Assembly: GCA_963971575.1 (NCBI GenBank) | Contig: OZ020622.1 | Coordinates: forward strand, 29,480,301-29,544,300 | Source: Liopterus haemorrhoidalis | Taxonomy: Eukaryota > Arthropoda > Insecta > Coleoptera > Dytiscidae | DNA: 64,000 nucleotides | Direction of reading: 5' to 3' | Part shown: piece after piece, positions 20,075 to 34,800 of the stretch | Position numbering within the stretch: the first letter of the stretch is position 1 | Layout of the letters: each line of letters starts with the position of its first letter | Program-made: the position numbers and the translations under genes | The notes under the pieces: generated by a model | The model's input: the letters and a program-made list of their open reading frames with translations, nothing else | Told to the model about the DNA's origin: nothing | Databases searched by the model: none

Positions 20075-23000
20075 GTGATACGTCTGGCGAAGCTGGAACA
20101 GACGCAAACTTGGCCAGCGCGCAACGCTTCCAAATGCTAGTCAAACTACCCCCTCCGGTAGGACAATTATTGTCCGTGATGAGAAGCGGGGCGTCTGTCG
20201 ATGCTGGAGCATACGCAGCAGGGTCAGAACGCAACACTTCAAAATCACAAAACAATACAAAAATAACACTATAGAAAATTCAGAGTTAAATAACTACCAC
20301 CCTCGGTAGGACAATTATTGTCCGTGATGAGAAGCGGGGCGTCTGTCGATGTTGGAGCATACGCAGCAGGGTCAGAACGCAACACTTCAAAATCACAAAA
20401 CAATACAAAAATAACACTATAGAAAATTCAGAATTAAATAACTACCACCCTCGGTAGGACAATTATTGTCCATGATGAGAAGCGGGGCGTCTGTCGATGC
20501 TGGAACAGACGCAAACTTGGCCAGCGCGCAACGCTTCCAAATGCTAGTCAAACTACCCCCTCCGGTAGGACAATTATTGTCCGTGATGAGAAGCGGGGCG
20601 TCTGTCAATGCTGGAGCATACACAGCAGGGTCAGAACGCAACACTTCAAAATCACAAAACAATACAAAAATAACACTATAGAAAATTCAGAGTTAAATAA
20701 CTACCACCCTCGGTAGGACAATTATTGTCCGTGATGAGAAGCGGGGCGTCTGTCGATGCTGGAGCATACGCAGCAGTGTCAGAACGCAACACTTCAAAAT
20801 CACAAAACAATACAAAAATAACACCATAGAAAATTCAGAGTTAAATAACTACCACCCTCGGTAGGACAATTATTGTCCGTGATGAGAAGCGGGGCGTCTG
20901 TCGATGCTGGAGCATACGCAGCAGGGTCAGAACGCAACACTTCAAACTCACGAAACAATACAAAAATAACACTATAGAAAATTCAGAATTATATAACTAC
21001 CACCCTCGGTAGGACGATTATTGTCCATGATGAGAAGCGGGGGTCTGTCGATGCTGGAACAGACGCAAACTTGGCCAGCGCGCAACGCTTCCAAATGATA
21101 GTCAAACTACCCCCTCCGGTAGGACAATTATTGTCCGTGATGAGAAGCGGGGCGTCTGTCGATGCTGGAGCATACGCAGCAGGGTCAGAACGCAACACTT
21201 CAAACTCACAAAACAATACAAAAATAACACTATAGAAAATTCAGAGTTAAATAACTACCACCCTCGGTAGGACAATTATTGTCCATGATGAGAAGCGGGG
21301 CGTCTGTCAATGCTGGAGCATACACAGCAGGGTCAGAACGCAACACTTCAAAATCACAAAACAATACAAAAATAACACTATAGAAAATTCAGAGTTAAAT
21401 AACTACCACCCTCGGTAGGACAATTATTGTCCGTGATGAGAAGCGGGGCGTCTGTCGATGCTGGAGCATACGCAGCAGAGTCAGAACGCAACACTTCAAA
21501 ATCACAAAACAATACAAAAATAACACTATAGAAAATTCAGAGTTAAATAACTACAACCCTCGGTAGGACAATTATTGTCCGTGATGAGAAGCGGGGCGTC
21601 TGTCGATGCTGGAGCATACGCAGCAGGGTCAGAACGCAACACTTCAAAATCACAAAACAATACAAAAATAACACTATAGAAAATTCAGAATTAAATAACT
21701 ACCACCCTCGGTAGGACAATTATTGTCCATGATGAGAAGCGGGGCGTCTGTCGATGCTGGAACATACACAGCAGGGTCAGAACGCAACACTTCAAAATCA
21801 CAAAACAATACAAAAATAACACTATAGAAAATTCAGAATTAAATAACTACCACCCTCGGTAGGACAATTATTGTCCATGATGAGAAGCGGGGCGTCTGTC
21901 GATGCTGGAACAGACGCAAACTTGGCCAGCGCGCAACGCTTCCAAATGCTAATCAAACTACCCCCTCCGGTAGGACAATTATTGTCCGTGATGAGAAGCG
22001 GGGCGTCTGTCGATGCTGGAGCATACGCAGCAGGGTCAGAACGCAACACTTCAAACTCACGAAACAATAAAAAAATAACACTATAGAAAATTCAGAATTA
22101 AATAACTACCACCCTCGGTAGGACAATTATTGTCCATGATGAGAAGCGGGGGTCTGTCGATGCTGGAGCATACGCAGCAGGGTCAGAACGCAACACTTCA
22201 AACTCACGAAACAATACAAAAATAACACTATAGAAAATTCAGAATTATATAACTACCACCCTCGGTAGGACGATTATTGTCCATGATGAGAAGCGGGGGT
22301 CTGTCGATGCTGGAACAGACGCAAACTTGGCCAGCGCGCAACGCTTCCAAATGCTAGTCAAACTACCCCCTCCGGTAGGACAATTATTGTCCGTGATGAG
22401 AAGCAGGGCGTCTGTCGATGCTGGAGCATACACAGCAGGGTCACAACGCAACACTTCAAAATCACAAAACAATACAAAAATAACACTATAGAAAATTCAG
22501 AATTAAATAACTACCACCCTCGGTAGGACAATTATTGTCCATGATGAGAAGCGGGGCGTCTGTCGATGCTGGAACAGACGCAAACTTGGCCAGCGCGCAA
22601 CGCTTCCAAATGCTAATCAAACTACCCCCTCCGGTAGGACAATTATTGTCCGTGATGAGAAGCGGGGCGTCTGTCGATGCTGGAGCATACGCAGCAGTGT
22701 CAGAACGCAACACTTCAAACTCACGAAACAATACAAAAATAACACTATAGAAAATTCAGAATTAAATAACTACCACCCTCGGTAGGACAATTATTGTCCA
22801 TGATGAGAAGCGGGGGTCTGTCGATGCTGGAACAGACGCAAACTTGGCCAGCGCGCAACGCTTCCAAATGCTAGTCAAACTACCCCCTCCGGTAAGACAA
22901 TTATTGTCCGTGATGAGAAGCGGGGCGTCTGTCGATGCTGGAGCATACGCAGCAGGGTCAGAACGCAACACTTCAAAATCACAAAACAATACAAAAATAA

Positions 23001-26000
23001 CACTATAGAAAATTCAGAGTTAAATAACTACCACCCTCGGTAGGACAATTATTGTCCGTGATGAGAAGCGGGGCGTCTGTCGATGCTGGAGCATACGCTG
23101 CAGGGTCAGAACGCAACACTTCAAAATCACAAAACAATACAAAAATAACACTATAGAAAATTCAGAATTAAATAACTACCACCCTCGGTAGGACAATTAT
23201 TGTCCATGATGAGAAGCGGGGCGTCTGCCGATGCTGGAACAGACGCAAACTTGGCCAGCGCGCAACGCTTCCAAATGCTAATCAAACTACCCCCTCCGGT
23301 AGGACAATTATTGTCCGTGATGAAAAGCGGGGCGTCTGTCAATGCTGGAGCATACACAGCAGGATCAGAACGCAACACTTCAAAATCACAAAACAATACA
23401 AAAATAACACTATAGAAAATTCAGAGTTAAATAACTACCACCCTCGGTAGGACAATTATTGTCCGTGATGAGAAGCGGGGCGTCTGTCGATGCTGGAGCA
23501 TACGCAGCAGAGTCAGAACGCAACACTTCAAAATCACAAAACAATACAAAAATAACACTATAGAAAATTCAGAGTTAAATAACTACAACCCTCGGTAGGA
23601 CAATTATTGTCCGTGATGAGAAGCGGGGCGTCTGTCGATGCTGGAGCATACGCAGCAGAGTCAGAACGCAACACTTCAAAATCACAAAACAATACAAAAG
23701 TAACACTATAGAAAATTCAGAGTTAAATAACTACCACCCTCGGTAGGACAATTATTGTCCATGATGAGAAGCAGGGCGTCTGTCGATGCTGGAGCATACA
23801 CGGCAGGGTCAGAACGCAACACTTCAAAATCACAAAACAATACAAAAATAACACTATAGAAAATTCAGAATTAAATAACTACCACCCTCGGTAGGACAAT
23901 TATTGTCCATGATGAGAAGCAGGGCGTATGTCGATGCTGGAGCATACACGGCAGGGTCAGAACGCAACACTTCAAACTCACAAAACAATACAAAAATAAC
24001 ACTATAGAAAATTCAGAATTAAATAACTACCATCCTCGGTAGGACAATTATTGTCCATGATGAGAAGCGGGGCGTCTGTCGATGCTGGAACAGACGCAAA
24101 CTTGGCCAGCGCGCAACGCTTCCAAATGCTAGTCAAACTACCCCCTCCGGTAGGACAATTATTGTCCGTGATGAGAAGCGGGGCGTCTGTCAATGCTGGA
24201 GCATACACAGCAGGGTCAGAACGCAACACTTCAAAATCACAAAACAATACAAAAATAACACTATAGAAAATTCAGAGTTAAATAACTACCACCCTCGGTA
24301 GGACATTTATTGTCCGTGATGAGAAGCGGGGCGTCTGTCGATGCTGGAGCATACGCAGCAGAGTCAGAACGCAACACTTCAAAATCACAAAACAATACAA
24401 AAATAACACTATAGAAAATTCAGAGTTAAATAACTACCACCCTCGGTAGGACATTTATTGTCCGTGATGAGAAGCGGGGCGTCTGTCGATGCTGGAGCAT
24501 ACGCAGCAGAGTCAGAACGCAACACTTCAAAATCACAAAACAATACAAAAGTAACACTATAGAAAATTCAGAGTTAAATAACTACAACCCTCGGTAGGAC
24601 AATTATTGTCCGTGATGAGAAGCGGGGCGTCTGTCGATGCTGGAGCATACGCAGCAGGGTCAGAACGCAACACTTCAAAATCACAAAACAATACAAAAAT
24701 AACACTATAGAAAATTCAGAATTAAATAACTACCACCCTCGGTTGGACAATTATTGTCCATGATGAGAAGCGGGGCGTCTGTCGATGCTGGAACAGACGC
24801 AAACTTGGCCAGCGCGCAACGCTTCCAAATGCTAGTCAAACTACCCCCTCCGGTAGGACAATTATTGTCCGTGATGAGAAGCAGGGCGTCTGTCGATGCT
24901 GGAGCATACACAGCAGGGTCAGAACGCAACACTTCAAAATCACAAAACAATACAAAAATAACACTATAGAAAATTCAGAATTAAATAACTACCACCCTCG
25001 GTTGGACAATTATTGTCCATGATGAGAAGCGGGGCGTCTGTCGATGCTGGAACAGACGCAAACTTGGCCAGCGCGCAACGCTTCCAAATGCTAGTCAAAC
25101 TACCCCCTCCGGTAGGACAATTATTGTCCGTGATGAGAAGCAGGGCGTCTGTCGATGCTGGAGCATACACAGCAGGGTCAGAACGCAACACTTCAAAATC
25201 ACAAAACAATACAAAAATAACACTATAGAAAATTCAGAATTAAATAACTACCACCCTCGGTAGGACAATTATTGTCCATGATGAGAAGCGGGGCGTCTGT
25301 CGATGCTGGAGCATACGCAGCAGGGTCAGAACGCAACACTTCAAAATCACAAAACAATACAAAAATAACACTATAGAAAATTCAGAGTTAAATAACTACC
25401 ACACTCGGTAGGACAATTATTGTCCGTGATGAGAAGCGGGGCGTCTGTCGATGCTGGAGCATACGCAGCAGGGTCAGAACGCAACACTTCAAAATCACAA
25501 AACAATACAAAAATAACACTATAGAAAATTCAGAGTTAAATAACTACCACCCTCGGTAGGACAATTATTGTCCATGATGAGAAGCGGGGCGTCTGTCGAT
25601 GCTGGAACATACACAGCAGGGTCAGAACGCAACACTTCAAAATCACAAAACAATACAAAAATAACACTATAGAAAATTCAGAATTAAATAACTACCACCC
25701 TCGGTAGGACAATTATTGTCCATGATGAGAAGCGGGGCGTCTGTCGATGCTGGAACAGACGCAAACTTGGCCAGCGCGCAACGCTTCCAAATGCTAATCA
25801 AACTACCCCCTCCGGTAGGACAATTATTGTCCGTGATGAGAAGCGGGGCGTCTGTCGATGCTGGAGCATACGCAGCAGGGTCAGAACGCAACACTTCAAA
25901 CTCACGAAACAATAAAAAAATAACACTATAGAAAATTCAGAATTAAATAACTACCACCCTCGGTAGGACAATTATTGTCCATGATGAGAAGCGGGGGTCT

Positions 26001-29000
26001 GTCGATGCTGGAACAGACGCAAACTTGGCCAGCGCGCAACGCTTCCAAATGCTAGTCAAACTACCCCCTCCGGTAGGACAATTATTGTCCGTGATGAGAA
26101 GCGGGGCGTCTGTCGATGCTGGAGCATACGCAGCAGGGTCAGAACGCAACACTTCAAAATCACAAAACAATACAAAAATAACACTATAGAAAATTCAGAG
26201 TTAAATAACTACCACCCTCGGTAGGACAATTATTGTCCGTGATGAGAAGCGGGGCGTCTGTCGATGCTGGAGCATACGCAGCAGGGTCAGAACGCAACAC
26301 TTCAAAATCACAAAACAATACAAAAATAACACTATAGAAAATTCAGAATTAAATAACTACCATCCTCGGTAGGACAATTATTGTCCATGATGAGAAGCGG
26401 GGCGTCTATCGATGCTGGAGCATACGCAGCAGGGTCAGAACGCAACACTTCAAACTCACGAAACAATACAAAAATAACACTATAGAAAATTCAGAATTAT
26501 ATAACTACCACCCTCGGTAGGACGATTATTGTCCATGATGAGAAGCGGGGGTCTGTCGATGCTGGAACAGACGCAAACTTGGCCAGCGCGCAACGCTTCC
26601 AAATGCTAATCAAACTACCCCCTCCGGTAGGACAATTATTGTCCGTGATGAGAAGCGGGGCGTCTGTCGATGCTGGAACAGACGCAAACTTGGCCAGCGC
26701 GCAACGCTTCCAAATGCTAATCAAACTACCCCCTCCGGTAGGACAATTATTGTCCATGATGAGAAGCGGGGCGTCTGTCGATGCTGGAACAGACGCAAAC
26801 TTGGCCAGCGCGCAACGCTTCCAAATGCTAATCAAACTACCCCCTCCGGTAGGACAATTATTGTCCGTGATGAGAAGCGGAGCGTCTGTCAATGCTGGAG
26901 CATACACAGCAGGGTCAGAACGCAACACTTCAAAATCACAAAACAATACAAAAATAACACTATAGAAAATTCAGAATTAAATAACTACCATCCTCGGTAG
27001 GACAATTATTGTCCATGATGAGAAGCGGGGCGTCTATCGATGCTGGAGCATACGCAGCAGGGTCAGAACGCAACACTTCAAACTCACGAAACAATACAAA
27101 AATAACACTATAGAAAATTCAGAATTATATAACTACCACCCTCGGTAGGACGATTATTGTCCATGATGAGAAGCGGGGGTCTGTCGATGCTGGAACAGAC
27201 GCAAACTTGGCCAGCGCGCAACGCTTCCAAATGCTAGTCAAACTACCCCCTCCGGTAGGACAATTATTGTCCGTGATGAGAAGCAGGGCGTCTGTCGATG
27301 CTGGAGCATACACAGCAGGGTCAGAACGCAACACTTCAAAATCACAAAACAATACAAAAATAACACTATAGAAAATTCAGAGTTAAATAACTACCACCCT
27401 CGGTAGGACAATTATTGTCCGTGATGAGAAGCGGGGCGTCTGTCGATGCTGGAGCATACGCAGCAGAGTCAGAACGCAACACTTCAAAATCACAAAACAA
27501 TACAAAAATAACACTATAGAAAATTCAGAGTTAAATAACTACAACCCTCGGTAGGACAATTATTGTCCGTGATGAGAAGCGGGGCGTCTGTCGATGCTGG
27601 AGCATACGCAGCAGGGTCAGAACGCAACACTTCAAAATCACAAAACAATACAAAAATAACACTATAGAAAATTCAGAATTAAATAACTACCACCCTCGGT
27701 AGGACAATTATTGTCCATGATGAGAAGCGGGGCGTCTGTCGATGCTGGAACATACACAGCAGGGTCAGAACGCAACACTTCAAAATCACAAAACAATACA
27801 AAAATAACACTATAGAAAATTCAGAGTTAAATAACTACAACCCTCGGTAGGACAATTATTGTCCGTGATGAGAAGCGGGGCGTCTGTCGATGCTGGAACA
27901 GACGCAAACTTGGCCAGCGCGCAACGCTTCCAAATGCTAGTCAAACTACCCCCTCCGGTAAGACAATTATTGTCCGTGATGAGAAGCGGGGCGTCTGTCG
28001 ATGCTGGAGCATACGCAGCAGGGTCAGAACGCAACACTTCAAAATCACAAAACAATACAAAAATAACACTATAGAAAATTCAGAATTAAATAACTACCAC
28101 CCTCGGTAGGACAATTATTGTCCATGATGAGAAGCAGGGCGTCTGTCGATGCTGGAGCATACACGGCAGGGTCAGAACGCAACACTGCAAACTCACAAAA
28201 CAATACAAAAATAACACTATAGAAAATTCAGAATTAAATAACTACCATCCTCGGTAGGACAATTATTGTCCATGATGAGAAGCGGGGCGTCTGTCGATGC
28301 TGGAACAGACGCAAACTTGGCCAGCGCGCAACGCTTCCAAATGCTAGTCAAACTACCCCCTCCGGTAGGACAATTATTGTCCGTGATGAGAAGCGGGGCG
28401 TCTGTCAATGCTGGAGCATACACAGCAGGGTCAGAACGCAACACTTCAAAATCACAAAACAATACAAAAATAACACTATAGAAAATTCAGAGTTAAATAA
28501 CTACCACCCTCGGTAGGACATTTATTGTCCGTGATGAGAAGCGGGGCGTCTGTCGATGCTGGAGCATACGCAGCAGAGTCAGAACGCAACACTTCAAAAT
28601 CACAAAACAATACAAAAATAACACTATAGAAAATTCAGAGTTAAATAACTACAACCCTCGGTAGGACAATTATTGTCCGTGATGAGAAGCGGGGCGTCTG
28701 TCGATGCTGGAGCATACGCAGCAGGGTCAGAACGCAACACTTCAAAATCACAAAACAATACAAAAATAACACTATAGAAAATTCAGAATTAAATAACTAC
28801 CACCCTCGGTTGGACAATTATTGTCCATGATGAGAAGCGGGGCGTCTGTCGATGCTGGAACAGACGCAAACTTGGCCAGCGCGCAACGCTTCCAAATGCT
28901 AGTCAAACTACCCCCTCCGGTAGGACAATTATTGTCCGTGATGAGAAGCAGGGCGTCTGTCGATGCTGGAGCATACACAGCAGGGTCAGAACGCAACACT

Positions 29001-31503
29001 TCAAAATCACAAAACAATACAAAAATAACACTATAGAAAATTCAGAATTAAATAACTACCACCCTCGGTAGGACAATTATTGTCCATGATGAGAAGCGGG
29101 GCGTCTGTCGATGCTGGAGCATACGCAGCAGGGTCAGAACGCAACACTTCAAAATCACAAAACAATACAAAAATAACACTATAGAAAATTCAGAGTTAAA
29201 TAACTACCACACTCGGTAGGACAATTATTGTCCGTGATGAGAAGCGGGGCGTCTGTCGATGCTGGAGCATACGCAGCAGGGTCAGAACGCAACACTTCAA
29301 AATCACAAAAAAATACAAAAATAACACTATAGAAAATTCAGAGTTAAATAACTACCACCCTCGGTAGGACAATTATTGTCCGTGATGAGAAGCGGGGCGT
29401 CTGTCGATGCTGGAGCATACGCAGCAGGGTCAGAACGCAACACTTCAAAATCACAAAACAATACAAAAATAACACTATAGAAAATTCAGAGTTAAATAAC
29501 TACCACCCTCGGTAGGACAATTATTGTCCGTGATGAGAAGCGGGGCGTCTGTCGATGCTGGAGCATACGCAGCAGGGTCAGAACGCAACACTTCAAACTC
29601 ACGAAACAATACAAAAATAACACTATAGAAAATTCAGAATTATATAACTACCACCCTCGGTAGGACGATTATTGTCCATGATGAGAAGCGGGGGTCTGTC
29701 GATGCTGGAACAGACGCAAACTTGGCCAGCGCGCAACGCTTCCAAATGCTAGTCAAACTACCCCCTCCGGTAGGACAATTATTGTCCGTGATGAGAAGCA
29801 GGGCGTCTGTCGATGCTGGAGCAACACAGCAGGGTCAGAACGCAACACTTCAAAATCACAAAACAATACAAAAATAACACTATAGAAAATTCAGAATTAA
29901 ATAACTACCACCCTCGGTAGGACAATTATTGTCCATGATGAGAAGCGGGGCGTCTGTCGATGCTGGAACAGACGCAAACTTGGCCAGCGCGCAACGCTTC
30001 CAAATGCTAATCAAACTACCCCCTCCGGTAGGACAATTATTGTCCGTGATGAGAAGCGGGGCGTCTGTCGATGCTGGAGCATACGCAGCAGGGTCAGAAC
30101 GCAACACTTCAAACTCACGAAACAATACAAAAATAACACTATAGAAAATTCAGAATTAAATAACTACCACCCTCGGTAGGACAATTATTGTCCATGATGA
30201 GAAGCGGGGGTCTGTCGATGCTGGAACAGACGCAAACTTGGCCAGCGCGCAACGCTTCCAAATGCTAGTCAAACTACCCCCTCCGGTAGGACAATTATTG
30301 TCCGTGATGAGAAGCGGGGCGTCTGTCGATGCTGGAGCATACGCAGCAGGGTCAGAACGCAACACTTCAAAATCACAAAACAATACAAAAATAACACTAT
30401 AGAAAATTCAGAGTTAAATAACTACCACCCTCGGTAGGACAATTATTGTCCGTGATGAGAAGCGGGGCGTCTGTCGATGCTGGAGCATACGCAGCAGGGT
30501 CAGAACGCAACACTTCAAAATCACAAAACAATACAAAAATAACACTATAGAAAATTCAGAATTAAATAACTACCACCCTCGGTAGGACAATTATTGTCCA
30601 TGATGAGAAGCGGGGCGTCTGTCGATGCTGGAACAGACGCAAACTTGGCCAGCGCGCAACGCTTCCAAATGCTAATCAAACTACCCCCTCCGGTAGGACA
30701 ATTATTGTCCGTGATGAGAAGCGGGGCGTCTGTCAATGCTGGAGCATACACAGCAGGGTCAGAACGCAACACTTCAAAATCACAAAACAATACAAAAATA
30801 ACACTATAGAAAATTCAGAGTTAAATAACTACCACCCTCGGTAGGACAATTATTGTCCGTGATGAGAAGCGGGGCGTCTGTCGATGCTGGAGCATACGCA
30901 GCAGAGTCAGAACGCAACACTTCAAAATCACAAAACAATACAAAAATAACACTATAGAAAATTCAGAGTTAAATAACTACAACCCTCGGTAGGACAATTA
31001 TTGTCCGTGATGAGAAGCGGGGCGTCTGTCGATGCTGGAGCATACGCAGCAGGGTCAGAACGCAACACTTCAAAATCACAAAACAATACAAAAATAACAC
31101 TATAGAAAATTCAGAATTAAATAACTACCACCCTCGGTAGGACAATTATTGTCCATTATGAGAAGCAGGGCGTCTGTCGATGCTGGAGCATACACGGCAG
31201 GGTCAGAACGCAACACTTCAAACTCACAAAACAATACAAAAATAACACTATAGAAAATTCAGAATTAAATAACTACCATCCTCGGTAGGACAATTATTGT
31301 CCATGATGAGAAGCGGGGCGTCTGTCGATGCTGGAACAGACGCAAACTTGGCCAGCGCGCAACGCTTCCAAATGCTAGTCAAACTACCCCCTCCGGTAGG
31401 ACAATTATTGTCCGTGATGAGAAGCGGGACGTCTGTCAATGCTGGAGCATACACAGCAGGGTCAGAACGCAACACTTCAAAATCACAAAACAATACAAAA
31501 ATA
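20075..31503. repeat. satellite array, 148/259-bp units
   Basis: By hand I count about 58 repeat starts (the phrase ending in TTAAATAACTACC) between 20283 and 31262. Spacings are 148 bp, 259 bp (some 257-258), and one 480-bp unit at 26494-26974. The 259-bp unit is a 148-bp monomer plus a homologous 111-bp monomer, and the 480-bp unit has three 111-bp monomers. The two monomer types differ by a 37-bp AT-rich block (148 = 111 + 37). Each carries the palindrome GGACAATTATTGTCC, or near variants. The left edge monomer (about 20075-20105) is diverged. Open frames of 71-81 codons on both strands follow the repeat and are not convincing genes. Confidence 0.93.
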
Positions 31504-31812
31504 GTTAGTTAGTTAGTTAAATTTTTTGGCGCACAGCAACAAAGGCTATTTGCGCCTAACGCAGCCCATTTAAATGACTAGACCAAATAATAAAAACAAT
31601 ATATTCGACAATAAATAAATAGATAAAATCATTAAAAAATACGCATACTCAATAAAAGAAATCTTGCATTGACAAACACAAATAAATAATATAAAAAGTC
31701 TGTTCGAAAATATGAACAGACTCAGGGTGATGGCAAGAGGCTGTAAAGGGGCCAATTACCATCGAATATCACAGTCAATAACTAGAAACACATTAAAATA
31801 AGGTGCAAGACT

Positions 31813-34800
31813 TCACACATAAAACAATAAGTTCGATTCTCTCAGGAAGAGTATCAGCCTGTCCATGAGTACCCTGTCGTCACCTAAAGCAACTGACAGG
31901 TCATAGCACAGGCCTAACCTCTCCCTGACATCCTCGAACTGTACACACTCAGTTAAAAAGTGTAACACAGACAAATCTGTGTTACACGTCTCACAGATAG
32001 GGGACTCTTCACCTCGAAGGAGGTGTCCATGGGTCCACCAACAGTGACCTATACGGAGGCGTGTGATGGCGGTTTCCTCCCTGCGGTTTATCCTGCAGGA
32101 AGAACCCCATGGTTTAACGTCTCCCTTAATCTGTCGTAACTTAACGTTCTGTGTGCGGCTCCACTCATGTTGCCACATGTCTAAAACCAGATGTTTCAGA
32201 TGACTCTTTGCGTCATCTGGAAAAACGAAACTCACATCAATCATAGGTCTGTGAGAGGCGGCTTTTGCAGCTGCATCTGCCGCTTCGTTGCCTTTAATAC
32301 CAACATGTCCCGGTATCCAAAACAGCTCTACCCTCACATTCTGAGCATTCAGATTGTAGAGTAGCAACCGGATCTTTAGTACAAGAGGATGCACTGGATC
32401 TGGATCTTGGATACTGTTCAGAGCGCTCAGCGAGTCCGTCAAGATAACACTTGACCGACTTTGCTCTGACGAAACAAAACACAGGGCCTTGAAAATAGCG
32501 TACAGCTCAGCACTGTACACACTCGTTATGGAGTGCAGACGGTACTGAAACTGTTGGCGTGGATTCAAAACAACGAACGCACACCCAACCCTGGTTCCGG
32601 ATTTTGATCCGTCAGTAAAAATGACAGTATCCTCGAACCTAGGGACCAGTGTTCTTTGTAACTCATGTTGGTATTCGATAGGCAACGTAGTATCTTTATC
32701 AAACCTAGTTAATGTGAGGTTCACAAGTGGACGTGGTAGCGTCCATGGTGAAACAGCACACAAAACGAAACTTGCCATTTCAGGCATATTAAAATCAATA
32801 TCGCCCAAAATGTCGAAAGTCCTCAGACCAAAAGACCTATTGGCTCTTGGTTTTCTGTCATAAATCTCTGTATGCCTATTTTGTAGAATAGGGTCATACG
32901 CGGGATGATCTGGCTTGGCACTTAGTGCAGCCATATATCGCAGAGATAGAATTTTACGACGATTGTACAGTGACGGTTCGCCTGCTTCACACAACAGGCT
33001 TAGTATTGGGCTGGTGCGAAATGCACCAGTGGCCAATCTAACCCCAGTGTGATGTACAGTGTCAAGAATTCTTATCTCTTGGTGTTTAGCTGACCCATAA
33101 GCTAGACATCCATAGTCCAGCTTAGAGCGCACTAAAGAACGATATAAACGCAACATGACAGTGCGGTCTGCACCCCATGTCTTGTGACTGAGGACCCGCA
33201 ACAAATTGAGCGACTTTTGGCATTTTTTCTTGACGGACAAAAAATGTGCACGCCAAGTTAGACGACTATCGAACACGAGACCCAGAAATCTGGCAGTATC
33301 GGTAAATGGTAACTGTGCTCCATTTAGCGTGAGTGTAGGGTTGGGATGGACACCCCTTTTCCTACAAAAATGGACACACACAGTTTTGCTGGTCGAGAAT
33401 TTGAAGCCATTTTCGGTTGCCCATGTATCGAGACGATTGATGGTCAGCTGGAGCTGACGTTCGATTGTACTAGTCTTTTGTCCGGCGACAAAGATACCAA
33501 TGTCGTCGACAAATATCGAACTCTGTAGAGGTAATCGAATACATGAAGCTGCACCGTTAATGGCAATTAAAAATAGCGTAACGCTCTGTATGGAGCCCTG
33601 TGGGACCCCATTGTCCAGTGCGAACATTTGTGACAAGGTATTTCCGACCCGCACCCTGAAGCGCCGGTTCGACATGAAGTCTTTTATAAAGAACATCAAG
33701 CGTCCCCGGAGACCCCAGGAATGCAGAGTACGGAGAATACCATAAATCCATGCAGTGTCATAGGCTTTCTCAATATCGAAAAACACAGCTACCAGGTGTT
33801 TGTTTTCAACGAAAGCATTCCTGATAGCTGTCTCTAGTCTGACCAGATGATCTGCTGTTGAGCGGTGACGGCGAAAGCCGCACTGTGTGTTGGCCAGCAA
33901 GTCGTTTGATTCTAAAAACCAAATTAGACGCTTGCTGATCATTCGCTCCATGAGCTTGCAGAGACAACTGGTCAGTGATATTGGTCTATAGCTACAGGGC
34001 AAGTGTTTATCTTTCCCGACTTTGGGGATAGGAATTATATGAGATTCCTTCCACTTGGTCGGGCACTTGCCCTCAGTCCATATCCTATTATAGACATTCA
34101 AAAGCCTAGACTTAGATGATTCTGGAAGATTTCGGATCATACGATAATGTATCGCATCTGGACCAGGAGAGCTATCCTTACACTTTGACATCGCACTATC
34201 TAGCTCTTCACGAGAGAAAAGCAGGTTGTATACCTCGTCATTCCTAGAAAAGAAATTTAGAGGTATAGATTCGAGGCCTGCTTTACGAGTTAGAAACTCG
34301 GGTGGATAATGTTCAGAGCTAGAATTGAACGCAAAATTAGATGCCAAAGTGTTAGCAATTTCGACCGCTGAGGTAACTACGTTACCATTTACCGATAGAC
34401 CAGCAATGGCTGTAGCTGTATTTAGACCGGAGATTTTCCGGACCTTCTCCCAAACTTTGGCCACTGGAGTGGCAACTGTAACGGTGCATACGTATTTGCG
34501 CCATGATTCGCGCTTGCTTTCTTTCACAATCCTCTTAGCACGAGCTTTCGCTCGTTGGAAGGCTATCATGTTTGCCTCTGTTGGACAACGACGGAATGTA
34601 TTGAAGAGGTGTCTCCTTTCACGTAGCGCCAAGTCGCATTCCTCGTTCCACCAGGGAACGGGAACTCTACGGGGCTGAGTGGATGACAGCGGTATGCTGT
34701 TTTTAGCCGCGCTTGTGATGGAGTCCGTGAAATGATTCACCTCTTCGTCTACGGTCAAGCTCGGAATATCCTCATGCGAGAATGATTCCGCAAACTTGGT

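Noticed and set aside
20068..31512. Dozens of 71-149 codon frames on both strands in the satellite
   Set aside because: They follow the repeat exactly. The 111-bp monomer is a multiple of three, which keeps frames open by arithmetic. Both strands are open at once and there is no start context or family match.
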